Assembly: GCF_008195825.1 (NCBI RefSeq)
Contig: NZ_CP043329.1
Span: 1 to 64,000 of the forward strand
DNA length: 64,000 nucleotides
Direction of reading: 5' to 3'
Source of the DNA: Pedobacter aquae
GTDB taxonomy: Bacteria > Bacteroidota > Bacteroidia > Sphingobacteriales > Sphingobacteriaceae
Each line of letters opens with the position of its first letter. The first letter of the stretch is position 1. A model generated the notes under the pieces. It searched no databases. It was not told the DNA's origin and saw nothing but the letters and a program-made list of their open reading frames with translations. The translations under genes were made by a program, and so were the position numbers. Below, one piece after another: positions 30,804 to 40,956 of this stretch.

Positions 30804-31004
30804 ATGAGAAGTTTATTGCTAAATAATTGGAATGTTATGCGAATCATAAAAATCCTAGCGGGTATTTATATCGCTTATGAAGCTATTACTCGTGAAGAAG
30901 TGTTGATAGGTGTTTTAGCAGCAATTTTACTTTATCAAGGACTTTTTAATGTTTCTGCTTGTGGTATTGGCGGGTGTAATGTATCAAATAGAAATAACCA
31001 TTAA
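30804..31004 (+). CDS. Small membrane protein, DUF2892/YgaP-like, Cys-containing
   Basis: A 66-residue protein with two predicted membrane segments (about 14-29 and 35-50) followed by SACGIGGC near the C-terminus, a short Cys-Gly motif. It begins with the pattern NNWNVMRIIK seen in small Bacteroidota membrane proteins of this type. It is the first gene of an operon with another small membrane protein (11 nt apart) and a TlpA thioredoxin, which suggests a thiol or redox role in the envelope. That role is an inference from context. Confidence 0.75.
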   Translation: MRSLLLNNWNVMRIIKILAGIYIAYEAITREEVLIGVLAAILLYQGLFNVSACGIGGCNVSNRNNH

Positions 31005-31015
31005 AATTTAGAAAT

Positions 31016-31219
31016 ATGAGAAACAATATGGGAGGCTTAGATAGAAGCCTAAGAGTAATTATAGCCTTATTAATTACGTTATTGTACTTTAATGAAATGA
31101 TAGGCGGAACTTTAGGTATTGTATTATTGGTGTTAGCTATTGTATTTGTTCTGACAAGTTTAGTGAGTTTTTGCCCCTTATACGTACTTTTTAAACTGAA
31201 TACTTGTAAGCGGGATTAA
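31016..31219 (+). CDS. DUF2892 family (YgaP-like) membrane protein
   Basis: A 67-residue protein with the DUF2892 pattern: N-terminal NMGGLDRSLRVIIA, two membrane segments (about 12-26 and 32-49) and the terminal block SFCPLYVLFKLNTCKRD containing two cysteines. DUF2892 proteins commonly accompany rhodaneses and thiol proteins. Here the gene lies between another small membrane protein and a TlpA-like thioredoxin, 5 nt before the latter, so all three are probably cotranscribed. Confidence 0.87.
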   Translation: MRNNMGGLDRSLRVIIALLITLLYFNEMIGGTLGIVLLVLAIVFVLTSLVSFCPLYVLFKLNTCKRD

Positions 31220-31224
31220 ATTAG

Positions 31225-31836
31225 ATGATGATGGTAGAGAAAGAGAAAAATGATAAAAAGTTATTAAGTTGGTCTAATATTTCAACTACTTTATTGCTTC
31301 TTTTTGCTTTAGCGATGGTATTTAGTCCGCAAGTTAAAGGAAAAGTAATAGAAGGCTTAATGAAAGTGGGTTTGTTTCAGCCTGATTTACCTAAGGACAA
31401 AGAAATTAAAACTCCTCTAGTTTTAGAAAATGAGGTTGTTTTTATTGATAAAACAGGTAAGGAAGTAAGATTATCTAGTTTAAGAGGTAAAGTAGTGTTC
31501 ATTAACTTTTGGGCTACTTGGTGTCCGCCTTGTATTGCAGAAATGCCGTCTATCCATCAAATGGCAAAGCAGTTTAAGGAAAATGATAAGCTTGTTGTTT
31601 TAACTGTTGATGTTGATCAAGATTTTCCGAAATCGTTAAAGTTTATGCAAAAAAGGAATTTCGATTTACCTGTTTACGCCCTCGCTAGTGCAGTGCCAAG
31701 TGCTTATTTAGGAAATAGTATTCCAACAACTATTGTTTTAAGTAAGCAAGGTAAATTGGTGTTCAAGCATGAAGGCGGTGCAGATTATACCAATCAAGAA
31801 TTTATAGGATTTTTGAATAAGCTAATTAGAGAATAG
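31225..31836 (+). CDS. TlpA-like membrane-anchored thioredoxin
   Basis: A thiol-disulfide oxidoreductase anchored in the inner membrane by one segment (about 17-32) with its thioredoxin domain in the periplasm. The active site is WCPPC, Cys100 and Cys103, and the cis-proline is in SIPTTIV. A CPPC site is common in TlpA/ResA-type reductases. It is the last gene of an operon preceded by a Crp/Fnr-like site, so it may be induced when oxygen or redox state changes. Several ATGs stand together at the start; the first is used here. Confidence 0.9.
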   Translation: MMMVEKEKNDKKLLSWSNISTTLLLLFALAMVFSPQVKGKVIEGLMKVGLFQPDLPKDKEIKTPLVLENEVVFIDKTGKEVRLSSLRGKVVFINFWATWCPPCIAEMPSIHQMAKQFKENDKLVVLTVDVDQDFPKSLKFMQKRNFDLPVYALASAVPSAYLGNSIPTTIVLSKQGKLVFKHEGGADYTNQEFIGFLNKLIRE

Positions 31837-31847
31837 TGCAAATAAAA

Positions 31848-31885
31848 AAGCGGAGTAGAAGATTATTTTTACTTCTACTCCGCTT
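31848..31885. terminator. Bidirectional terminator between the TlpA and dapA genes
   Basis: A perfect 14-bp stem (31848-31861 with 31872-31885) with a 10-nt loop lies between the convergent stops. The T tract is better on the minus strand, so it serves dapA most clearly. Confidence 0.9.
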
Positions 31886-31903
31886 AAAATATTTTATCTC
31901 AGC

Positions 31904-32782
31904 TTATCTTAAAAAGTCTACTTCTGTTTTAATCTTAGCTCTGGTTGATGAGCTAACAGGAACTAGAGGTAAGCGTAAATAATCTTCACAAATGCCTAAT
32001 TCTTTCATAGCTGCTTTTACGCCACCCGGATTACCTTCTGCAAAACATAATCTGGTAAACTCTAGCAAATCAGAATGACTTTTTCTAGCACCTTTAAAAT
32101 CATTTTTTAAGCAAGTGCGCACCATTTCAGAGAACTTCAATGGGAAAGCATTCCCAACAACAGAAATAACACCCACGGCACCCAAAGCAATCATAGGGAG
32201 CGTTACTGGGTCGTCTCCAGAAATCAAATCAAAACCTTCTGGTTTATGAGCAGCTATTTCATTAAACTGGTCAAAATTACCTGAAGCTTCTTTAATCCCG
32301 ATTATGTTTTTAACTTCTTTAGCCAATCTTAATGAAGTTTCTGCACTCATATTAGAGCCTGTTCTACCCGGTACGTTATATAATATAATAGGTAATTTAG
32401 AAGCTTCTGCAACAGCTTTATAATGCTGAAAGAAACCTTCTTGTATAGGTTTGTTATAATAAGGTGCTACAGAAAGTATAGCTTCATATCCTTTTATAGA
32501 AAAATTACTTACCTCGGCTACTACTTCAGCTGTATTATTACCACCAATGCCAGCAACTAAAGGGATTCTTCCGTTTACTTTCTCAGATACAAATTCAAAA
32601 ACCTGTTTCTTTTCTTCTTTTGTTAATGTAGCAGATTCAGCGGTTGTGCCTAAAACCACTATATACTCAATTTTACCATCTATTAAATGGTTAATGGTTT
32701 TTTCTAAGGCGTTAAAATCAATTGTGTAATCAGCATGAAAAGGTGTAATCATGGCTACACCAGTCCCTAAAAATCTACTCAT
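31904..32782 (-). CDS. dapA: 4-hydroxy-tetrahydrodipicolinate synthase
   Basis: Condenses pyruvate with aspartate semialdehyde, the first committed step to lysine and meso-diaminopimelate for peptidoglycan. The 292-residue TIM-barrel has GTTAES at 45-50, the catalytic Tyr135 in YNVPGRTG and the Schiff-base Lys164 in IGIKEASG. Its ATG overlaps the stop of the DUF6913 gene by four bases (ATGA-type), so it is the third gene of a ligA-DUF6913-dapA operon, an order also seen in other Bacteroidota. Confidence 0.97.
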   Translation of the reverse strand: MSRFLGTGVAMITPFHADYTIDFNALEKTINHLIDGKIEYIVVLGTTAESATLTKEEKKQVFEFVSEKVNGRIPLVAGIGGNNTAEVVAEVSNFSIKGYEAILSVAPYYNKPIQEGFFQHYKAVAEASKLPIILYNVPGRTGSNMSAETSLRLAKEVKNIIGIKEASGNFDQFNEIAAHKPEGFDLISGDDPVTLPMIALGAVGVISVVGNAFPLKFSEMVRTCLKNDFKGARKSHSDLLEFTRLCFAEGNPGGVKAAMKELGICEDYLRLPLVPVSSSTRAKIKTEVDFLR

Positions 32783-33315
32783 TTTATTTTCTCTAAATAA
32801 TATCTCAACTCTGTAGAAAAGCCTGCAATGCTTTCCTGTTGTGTTTCTATCATGAAATCAAAAAAAGGTGCTTGCTTAGGGTTATAAGCAGCAACTTTAA
32901 AAACCGATTTTGAAACCGCAGCCACATAAACTAGCGGGAAGCATAAATCAGTACAAAGGTTTATTAAAATATCAAATTCATGATTAATGAAATTGCCTAT
33001 TTTTTCTTTCTTAGGAATATAATTCCAATCAATATCCTCAACAGAAATAAGCTCTATATTGGTTCTTGATTTTAGTTTTAAGCCTTTGTCTAACACAAAA
33101 CCGAGCAATTTTACCTTTTTATTATCAGTTTGCAAAGTTTTTGCAAAATGTTCTGCTTCAACAATCTGTTCAGCATCTTTTATAGGCACTAAAATACCAA
33201 TATTTTGTGCATCTTTTAATGATATAGAATGATTGTTACGCTTAAGTTTTTTAAGTTCATGCTTTAATTTTGCAAAACCAGACCTAAGCCTTAAACTATT
33301 GAAGAATTGCTTCAT
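32779..33315 (-). CDS. DUF6913 family protein
   Basis: A 178-residue soluble protein of the Bacteroidota-restricted DUF6913 family, recognisable by the basic N-terminal helix, NIGILVPIKDAEQI near 39-52 and FDILINLCTDLCFPLVYV near 113-130. No catalytic motif is obvious. It is translationally coupled to dapA (4-bp overlap) and lies 14 nt after ligA. The constant neighbourhood is the only functional clue. Confidence 0.82.
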   Translation of the reverse strand: MKQFFNSLRLRSGFAKLKHELKKLKRNNHSISLKDAQNIGILVPIKDAEQIVEAEHFAKTLQTDNKKVKLLGFVLDKGLKLKSRTNIELISVEDIDWNYIPKKEKIGNFINHEFDILINLCTDLCFPLVYVAAVSKSVFKVAAYNPKQAPFFDFMIETQQESIAGFSTELRYYLEKIK

Positions 33316-33329
33316 CTCTTTCCCTTTTT

Positions 33330-35357
<2,028 letters not shown>

Positions 35358-35416
35358 CTATTTTAGAGAAATATTAGAACAGGCTTCTTTAACAGAAAAG
35401 AAGGAGTTTTCTATGA

Positions 35417-36181
35417 TTACATCCCTAATGCAGCTCTTAATTTTGGATAACCATTTTTGCTTACGGGGAGTTTTTGGCCATTTCTAAGTAACACGATATG
35501 ACTATCTTTTTCGTAGTTTTCTATTTTAGTAATTTGATCTAGCTTTACGATATAGGAGCGATGAATCCTAATAAATTCTTTTTCAGATAGGTTTTTCTCA
35601 AAAAAGCTCATGGTTTTATTTTTTAGAAAAGCGCCTTCTGGAGTATGTATGTTCACATAATCATCATCGGCTTCTAAATAGATAATATCATAAACAGGGA
35701 GGATTTTAATTTTACTACCTGTTTTAACTACAACACGTTCATTTTGTGCCGGGGTTAAAGAAGCTTCTTCTAAAACAGTTTTAAAATTTTGTGTTAGCTG
35801 TTCTGACAAGCATTTTGTTATGGCTTTATTAAAACGCTGTTGATCAAAAGGTTTTAGTAAATAATCTATGGCATTTGCCTCAAAAGCTTTGATGGCATAT
35901 TCTTCAAAAGCAGTGGTGAAAATAACTTGAGGTTTTTGATCTAGCAGTTCAAGCATCTCAAAGCCAGTAATTTTAGGCATTTGTATGTCTAAGAAAATCA
36001 AATCAGGTTCATGTTCTTTGATGGCTTTTAAGCCCTCAAAACCATTATTGCATTCTTCTAAAACAGTAATGTTTGGATCCATTTGTTTAGCTAATAATGC
36101 CGAGCCTATAACGAGGAAGGCACCTCCAACAACTTGTTTGTTGTATCTTTTTTTATTGTTTTTTATTTCTTGATTTTCCAT
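35417..36181 (-). CDS. LytTR response regulator with atypical N-terminus (apparent LiaF-like/receiver fusion)
   Basis: A 254-residue DNA-binding response regulator. Residues ~40-125 match the receiver domain from its second strand on (TVLEECNNGFEGLKAI, phosphoacceptor Asp65 in FLDIQMP, TTAF, AIDYLLKPF), and ~150-254 form a normal LytTR domain (IYLEADDDYVNI, RIHRSYIV, LPVSKNGY). The first strand and the Asp-Asp acidic pocket, normally VDDEPLA, are missing. In their place residues 1-36 contain a basic stretch and the hydrophobic run VVGGAFLVIGSALLAKQM, resembling the first membrane segment of LiaF/DUF5668 proteins. No histidine kinase gene is adjacent. It may be a deletion fusion; if translated, normal Mg2+-dependent phosphorylation is unlikely. 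Confidence 0.8.
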   Translation of the reverse strand: MENQEIKNNKKRYNKQVVGGAFLVIGSALLAKQMDPNITVLEECNNGFEGLKAIKEHEPDLIFLDIQMPKITGFEMLELLDQKPQVIFTTAFEEYAIKAFEANAIDYLLKPFDQQRFNKAITKCLSEQLTQNFKTVLEEASLTPAQNERVVVKTGSKIKILPVYDIIYLEADDDYVNIHTPEGAFLKNKTMSFFEKNLSEKEFIRIHRSYIVKLDQITKIENYEKDSHIVLLRNGQKLPVSKNGYPKLRAALGM

Positions 36182-36260
36182 GTCTTTAATGATTATGGTT
36201 CAAAGATGTGATAGAAACCCTTAAGCACTCATATCTAAATGGGGAAACAGGGTGTTTTCT

Positions 36261-36290
36261 CGGTAAAAGGCAGTAAAAAATCGGTGAAAA
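36261..36290. promoter_or_regulatory. Three tandem CRGTRAAAA units upstream of the LytTR gene
   Basis: CGGTAAAA (36261), CAGTAAAA (36271) and CGGTGAAAA (36282) lie one helical turn apart in the gap between the MFS and LytTR genes. Direct repeats at helical phasing are typical of LytTR operators, so autoregulation is possible but unproven. Confidence 0.4.
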
Positions 36291-36292
36291 TT

Positions 36293-37489
36293 TTAGGCGT
36301 GATATTTCTTTGCTTGCCTTTGGCCAATATAAACCAAAGAAAAACTACAAATAATACAGAAGGCCATTACCCCTATCATAGGAAAGGCTGTACCATCATG
36401 TAAAAAACTTACAGCAAAGGATGCTAAAGCACTAAAAAGCATCTGGAAACACCCTAATAAAGCAGATGCTATACCCGCTTTTTTATCAAATGGCGCCATA
36501 GATAATGCTGAGGTATTGGGAGAAAAGAAACCTAAAGCCGACATGAATATCCATATCAAAATTAAAGTGCTGTAAACATTTAACAATTGTGCTGCTGATA
36601 ATATAGCGAGTAATAAAACTGTAGTAAGTTGTACCCTACTTGAGTTTTTTATAATCATCCCTATAGGATATTTCTTAAGTAATTTACTGTTTAATTGGCT
36701 GGCACTTATTAAACCAATAGCATTTAATGCAAATAACCAGCCATATTGTTTTTCTGTAAAACCAAAAAGTTCAATAAAAACAAAGGTAGAACCCGCTATA
36801 TAAGCAAACATAGCTGCTGATGCTATACCGCCAGCAAGAGCGTAGTAAATAAAGCGTGGTTCAGAAAAAGCAAACCAAAAATCTTCTAATACTGCTTTGG
36901 GTTTTAAAGACATGGTTTTATCTGCAGGTTTACTTTCTGGCAAATATTTATAGCACATGTAAATGGTGAAGACAGCTAATAGAATTAAAAAAATAAATAT
37001 AGAGCGCCAGCCTAAACCGCTACTCATATAACCACCTAATGTAGGAGCAAGTATAGGCGATACGCCAATAACCAACATCAATAAAGAAAAAATTCTTGCG
37101 TTTTCACTTACCGGGAAAATATCCCTTACCATGGCTCTGGAAATAACCATGCCTGCACAACTTCCTAAAGCCTGAAAAAATCGCATCACAATTAAAGTAT
37201 CGGCAGTGTTTGCAAAGGCACAAGCAATACAGGTAAGTAGGTATATAAATAGGCCTGTAAAAAGAGGAATTAATCTGCCAAACCTATCTATTAGAGGACC
37301 GTAAATAAGTTGGCCTAAAGAAATTCCAATAAAATAGCTGCTTAAAGATAGTTGTATATGCGGTACTGTAGTATTTAAATTATCTGCCATTACCGGGAAA
37401 GCCGGTAAATACATATCAATGCTAAACGGACCCACGGCAGATAAAATTCCAAGTGATAAAATGATATAGAACCTGTTTTTTTCTGCCAT
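36293..37489 (-). CDS. Multidrug efflux MFS transporter, Bcr/CflA family
   Basis: A proton-driven drug exporter of the inner membrane. The 398-residue product has 12 predicted membrane segments. Family features are the first segment FSIDMYLPAFPVM near 22-34, the loop GPLIDRFGRLIPLF near 64-77, and the motif C region GVSPILAPTLGGY near 150-162. Length is normal for Bcr/CflA. It is transcribed toward the LytTR gene with about 110 bp between them, but regulation by it is not shown. Confidence 0.92.
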   Translation of the reverse strand: MAEKNRFYIILSLGILSAVGPFSIDMYLPAFPVMADNLNTTVPHIQLSLSSYFIGISLGQLIYGPLIDRFGRLIPLFTGLFIYLLTCIACAFANTADTLIVMRFFQALGSCAGMVISRAMVRDIFPVSENARIFSLLMLVIGVSPILAPTLGGYMSSGLGWRSIFIFLILLAVFTIYMCYKYLPESKPADKTMSLKPKAVLEDFWFAFSEPRFIYYALAGGIASAAMFAYIAGSTFVFIELFGFTEKQYGWLFALNAIGLISASQLNSKLLKKYPIGMIIKNSSRVQLTTVLLLAILSAAQLLNVYSTLILIWIFMSALGFFSPNTSALSMAPFDKKAGIASALLGCFQMLFSALASFAVSFLHDGTAFPMIGVMAFCIICSFSLVYIGQRQAKKYHA

Positions 37490-37554
37490 GGCTGCAAAAA
37501 TAAAAGAATCAGGCTTAAGCCCGAGTATTATTTCTGCTATAAATATAGTGTCAT

Positions 37555-38312
37555 TTAGATGATTTTAATATTGTGATAAAACCAAGGTTGCTTGGTAAAG
37601 GCTGTTAGTAGACCTTCGTTTTGAATGTTTTCTTTAAGTATTTTTTTGAAAGTGATTTTTATCTCAAAAGGCTTTTCAAACAAATTGCTATTAAACTTAA
37701 TGATGTTTTTATCCTGATAATTAGCAATAATCCTTTGCTCTCCATTATCATGAAAAAATTCGGAGTTATTAAAGCCATCTTTAAAAAGCGGATGCTCGTT
37801 TTTCTTATCTACACCAGGGTTATTCATGCAGGCGTATAAAGATAAGTCATCACAAAGCTGTAATACCTTTAACTGGTAATTTAAATAAGTAGATGTTTGT
37901 ATTTTTAAGCGTTGTATTAAATGTTTTTGCCTTAAAGTTTCTCTTTCATAAAAAGATATACCATACTCGGTTTCAGAATTTGCAAAAAAGCTACTGTAGT
38001 GCATGCTGCAAATTAAAGCGGCATAAGAATTTGCTTGGTCTACTTGCTCAATTCCAAGTTTGTAAAAGTGTAGTTTTATGTTCTCAGGATACGCTATAAA
38101 ATCAAAAGGTTTTTGAAGCTTATCGTTCCAAATTGGCTCAGAGTCTGGAATAATCCAAGCCCTATCATGTTGGTAAATAGCAAATTTTAACGATTCAAAA
38201 TGTTCTGTAGGTATAAACTCTTTCTTTAAGTTTACAAAAATTCTCCTGAGATAGTAGCATGTTCATGCTGCGTTATAAAAATAAATGAATCTTTCGTTTC
38301 CCTCGTAATCAT
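37555..38312 (-). pseudogene. DUF3891 family protein, frameshifted
   Basis: Two overlapping frames together make a normal DUF3891 protein. The N-terminal part starts at the ATG at 38310-38312 (MITRETKDSFIFITQHEHAT) and stops at 38236 region after SGEFL. The remaining ~225 residues continue in another frame, with FAIYQHDRAWIIP and CDDLSLYACMNNPGV, to 37555. One extra A in the five-A run at 38236-38240 (plus strand) would join them into a 252-residue protein. As read, only a fragment starting at the internal ATG at 38004 would be made. Cause may be mutation or a homopolymer base-call error. The family's function is unknown. Confidence 0.85.
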
Positions 38313-38475
38313 AGATATAATAAAATCCAAAATTACACTTTCTTTAAAATTTAAAAAATTATAATTTGAACAATATTCATGCATTTTAAAAAAATTACAA
38401 TCAAATAAAAATAAGTTCAAATAAATAGCTATTTTGTTAATGATTTTTTATTTATTTGTTTAAAACTTTGACAAA

Positions 38476-39606
38476 ATGATTATAGGAGTGCCTCGCGAAA
38501 TTAAAAATAATGAAAATAGAGTAGGTATTACGCCCGCTGGTGTGCATGAATTAGTGAAAAGAGGGCATGAAGTTTTAATAGAAACTCATTCTGGCGCAGC
38601 AAGTGGCTTTAGAAATGACGACTATGAAGAAGCTGGCGCTCAAATTATTTTAACAGGAGATGAGGTTTGGGGTAGGGCAGATATGATTGTTAAAGTTAAA
38701 GAACCTGAAGAACGCGAGTATAAACTTGCCAGAAAAGATCAATTGATTTTTTGTTTCTTTCATTTTTCTTCACATAGAAAGCTTACATATGCCATGATGG
38801 ATAGTGGGGCTGTATGTTTAGCTTACGAAACGGTAGAATGTACAGATAAATCTTTACCTATTTTGGTGCCTATGTCTGAAGTTGCTGGCAGAATGGCTAT
38901 TCAACAAGGTGCAAGATATTTAGAGAAACCAGTAATGGGCAGAGGAGTACTTTTAGGTGGCGTACCGGGTGTAACACCAGGGAAAGTTTTAATTATTGGT
39001 GCCGGTGTGGTTGGTGTGCAAGCTGCTAAAATGGCTTCCGGTTTAGGCGCTCATGTAACCATAGTTGATACCAATATAGAGCGATTAAGATATGTGAATG
39101 ATATTCTACCGCCTCATGTAGTTACCATGTTTAGTAGCGAATATAACATCAGAAAGTTAATCACAAATCATGATTTAATAGTTGGTGCAGTTTTAGTTGC
39201 CGGAGCAAAATGCCCTACCGTTATTACCAGAGATATGCTAAAGCTCATGAGGCCAGGAACTGTTATCGTAGATGTGTCTGTAGACCAAGGTGGATGTATT
39301 GAGACTTGTAAGCCTACTACTCATGAAAATCCAACATATATTGTTGATGGTATTTTACATTATTGCGTAACCAATATGCCGGGCGCTGTACCTTATACTT
39401 CAACCATAGCACTCACTAATAGTACATTCCCTTATATTTTGCAACTTGCAGATAAAGGTTGGAAAAAAGCTTGTTTAGATAATTATGAACTGCTTAAAGG
39501 ATTAAATATCATTAGCGGAGAAGTAGTTTATCGTGAAGTTGCAGCCACTTTTGATTTACATTATAAACCTGTACATCAATTTCTAGATACCAAAGAAGAG
39601 TATTGA
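38476..39606 (+). CDS. ald: Alanine dehydrogenase
   Basis: Reversibly oxidises L-alanine to pyruvate and ammonia with NAD+. The 376-residue product begins MIIGVPREIKNNENRVG, the family signature containing the pyruvate-binding Arg, and has the conserved Lys in VKVKEP near residue 74. Its NAD-binding Rossmann loop is IIGAGVVGVQAA near 174-185. The CEETHSGAASGF-like start block and DVSVDQGGC confirm the family against the related transhydrogenase alpha chain. It is transcribed alone after a 163-bp AT-rich gap in which I see no clear promoter match. Confidence 0.94.
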   Translation: MIIGVPREIKNNENRVGITPAGVHELVKRGHEVLIETHSGAASGFRNDDYEEAGAQIILTGDEVWGRADMIVKVKEPEEREYKLARKDQLIFCFFHFSSHRKLTYAMMDSGAVCLAYETVECTDKSLPILVPMSEVAGRMAIQQGARYLEKPVMGRGVLLGGVPGVTPGKVLIIGAGVVGVQAAKMASGLGAHVTIVDTNIERLRYVNDILPPHVVTMFSSEYNIRKLITNHDLIVGAVLVAGAKCPTVITRDMLKLMRPGTVIVDVSVDQGGCIETCKPTTHENPTYIVDGILHYCVTNMPGAVPYTSTIALTNSTFPYILQLADKGWKKACLDNYELLKGLNIISGEVVYREVAATFDLHYKPVHQFLDTKEEY

Positions 39607-39679
39607 TAAATCTAGATCAATAACAAATTTCAATATCAGCTGTTAAATATTTAGCTTCGTAAGTTTAGTTAAATATAAT

Positions 39680-40030
39680 ATGAGCGTTAAAGTATTTGGT
39701 ATACCTAACTGTGGGTCTGTAAAAAAAGCAAGAACATGGTTAGAAGAAAATAAGGTTGAAGTAAATTTCCATGATTTTAAAAAGCTTGGTATAGATGAAG
39801 AACATCTAACTAAATGGTGTAATGCCTTAGGCTGGGAAAAAGTAGTCAATAAAAAAGGTTTAACTTGGCGTGGATTAGACGAAAAAGTTAAAGAAGCTGT
39901 AAAAGACCAACACACTGCCGTACAGCTGATGTTGAATCATACCAGTGTAATCAAAAGACCAGTTATAGAAACTTCCAAAGCCATAATTATTGGTTACGAC
40001 GAAGCAGAACTTAATAAATTGTTTTCTTAA
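39680..40030 (+). CDS. ArsC/Spx family protein (YffB-like)
   Basis: A 116-residue thioredoxin-fold protein of the ArsC/Spx family. It starts SVKVFGIPNCGSVKKARTWL with a single active-site-position Cys11, and retains the RPV motif (KRPVIE) typical of the family. The YffB-like subgroup lacks demonstrated arsenate reductase activity, and neither ars genes nor RNA polymerase-binding features of Spx are seen here. It is transcribed alone. Function uncertain. Confidence 0.85.
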   Translation: MSVKVFGIPNCGSVKKARTWLEENKVEVNFHDFKKLGIDEEHLTKWCNALGWEKVVNKKGLTWRGLDEKVKEAVKDQHTAVQLMLNHTSVIKRPVIETSKAIIIGYDEAELNKLFS

Positions 40031-40140
40031 GGAAGCGTTAAATAATGTTAATAAGTTGTTTTCTAAGGTTTATTAACAGATTTTTGACATTGTAGGATAC
40101 AAAATGGTTGTTAATTTGTTAATACAATTAAACATAATTT

Positions 40141-40860
40141 ATGAAAGGCTTCTGGTTAATTTTGTTTCTTATAGCACCTGGGTTTTTATGCGCACAAAGC
40201 ATATTAACCGGTACCGCTTATGATGCCGATACAAGAAGTAAGTTAAAATTGGTTTTTGTTAATAATCTTACCCAAAGAGAAGTAGACCACAGCGGACAAA
40301 AAGGTGATTTTAAAGTTAAAGCCGAGATTGGAGATTTAGTTGTTTTCTCTTGCCCAGGCTACCAAAGTGATACCTTAATTGTTGAAAATTTAGAACCTCG
40401 TATTGTTTTGTTAAGAACTAGGATGATTGTTTTAAATGAAGTTATTGTATCTGCTCAAGCTAATAAAACCGATGCTCAAATTAGAGCCGCTTATTCTGCT
40501 GCTTATTCTGCCGCCAATACTACTATTTTAACCAAAGATGGCGGTTTGAGTTTATATAATGCTTTTAGTAAGCAATCTCAACAAAAAAGAGAATTTCAAA
40601 AGTTTATGGATACCGAACTTAATGAACGTTTAATAGATAGACGTTTTAACAGAGAATTGGTAACAGAACTTACTAAAGTGCGGGGGCAACTTCTAGAAGA
40701 TTTTATGTCTTATTTTAGGCCAACTTATTCAGAGATAAAAGAAATGAGCGATGTAGAATTAAGAACTTATATCATTAAATCTTACAATGAATACATCAAA
40801 TTACCAGCAGAAATGAGAATATATCCTCCTTTACCAAAAACATCATTTGGGGATTTTTAA
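40141..40860 (+). CDS. Secreted protein with carboxypeptidase-regulatory-like domain
   Basis: A 239-residue protein with a signal peptide (about 1-19, ending LCAQ) and one carboxypeptidase-D regulatory-like beta-sandwich (about 20-110), the same module found at the N-terminus of TonB-dependent outer membrane receptors. The C-terminal ~120 residues are helical and charged. No anchor or catalytic site is visible. Similar short proteins recur in Bacteroidota without known function. Confidence 0.75.
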   Translation: MKGFWLILFLIAPGFLCAQSILTGTAYDADTRSKLKLVFVNNLTQREVDHSGQKGDFKVKAEIGDLVVFSCPGYQSDTLIVENLEPRIVLLRTRMIVLNEVIVSAQANKTDAQIRAAYSAAYSAANTTILTKDGGLSLYNAFSKQSQQKREFQKFMDTELNERLIDRRFNRELVTELTKVRGQLLEDFMSYFRPTYSEIKEMSDVELRTYIIKSYNEYIKLPAEMRIYPPLPKTSFGDF

Positions 40861-40930
40861 ACTCTTATTAAAGTTCTTTATGTTGGATGTAAATACTGTG
40901 TTACTTGAAAGATAGCTCTTTAATTTCATG

Positions 40931-40938
40931 CATATTTG
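40931..40938 (+). promoter_or_regulatory. Possible -7 element of the S9 peptidase gene
   Basis: CATATTTG, one mismatch from TAnnTTTG, 18 nt before the first ATG. No -33 element at the usual distance. Confidence 0.4.
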
Positions 40939-40956
40939 ATAAACACAAAAAATAGC

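Noticed and set aside
36061-36140. Possible small inversion in the LytTR gene, because the opposite strand reads AEPITRK, similar to a receiver DDEPIARK
   Set aside because: The match is short, the codons are unusual for this genome and no inverted repeats flank it; the LiaF-like reading of the coding strand explains the N-terminus better.
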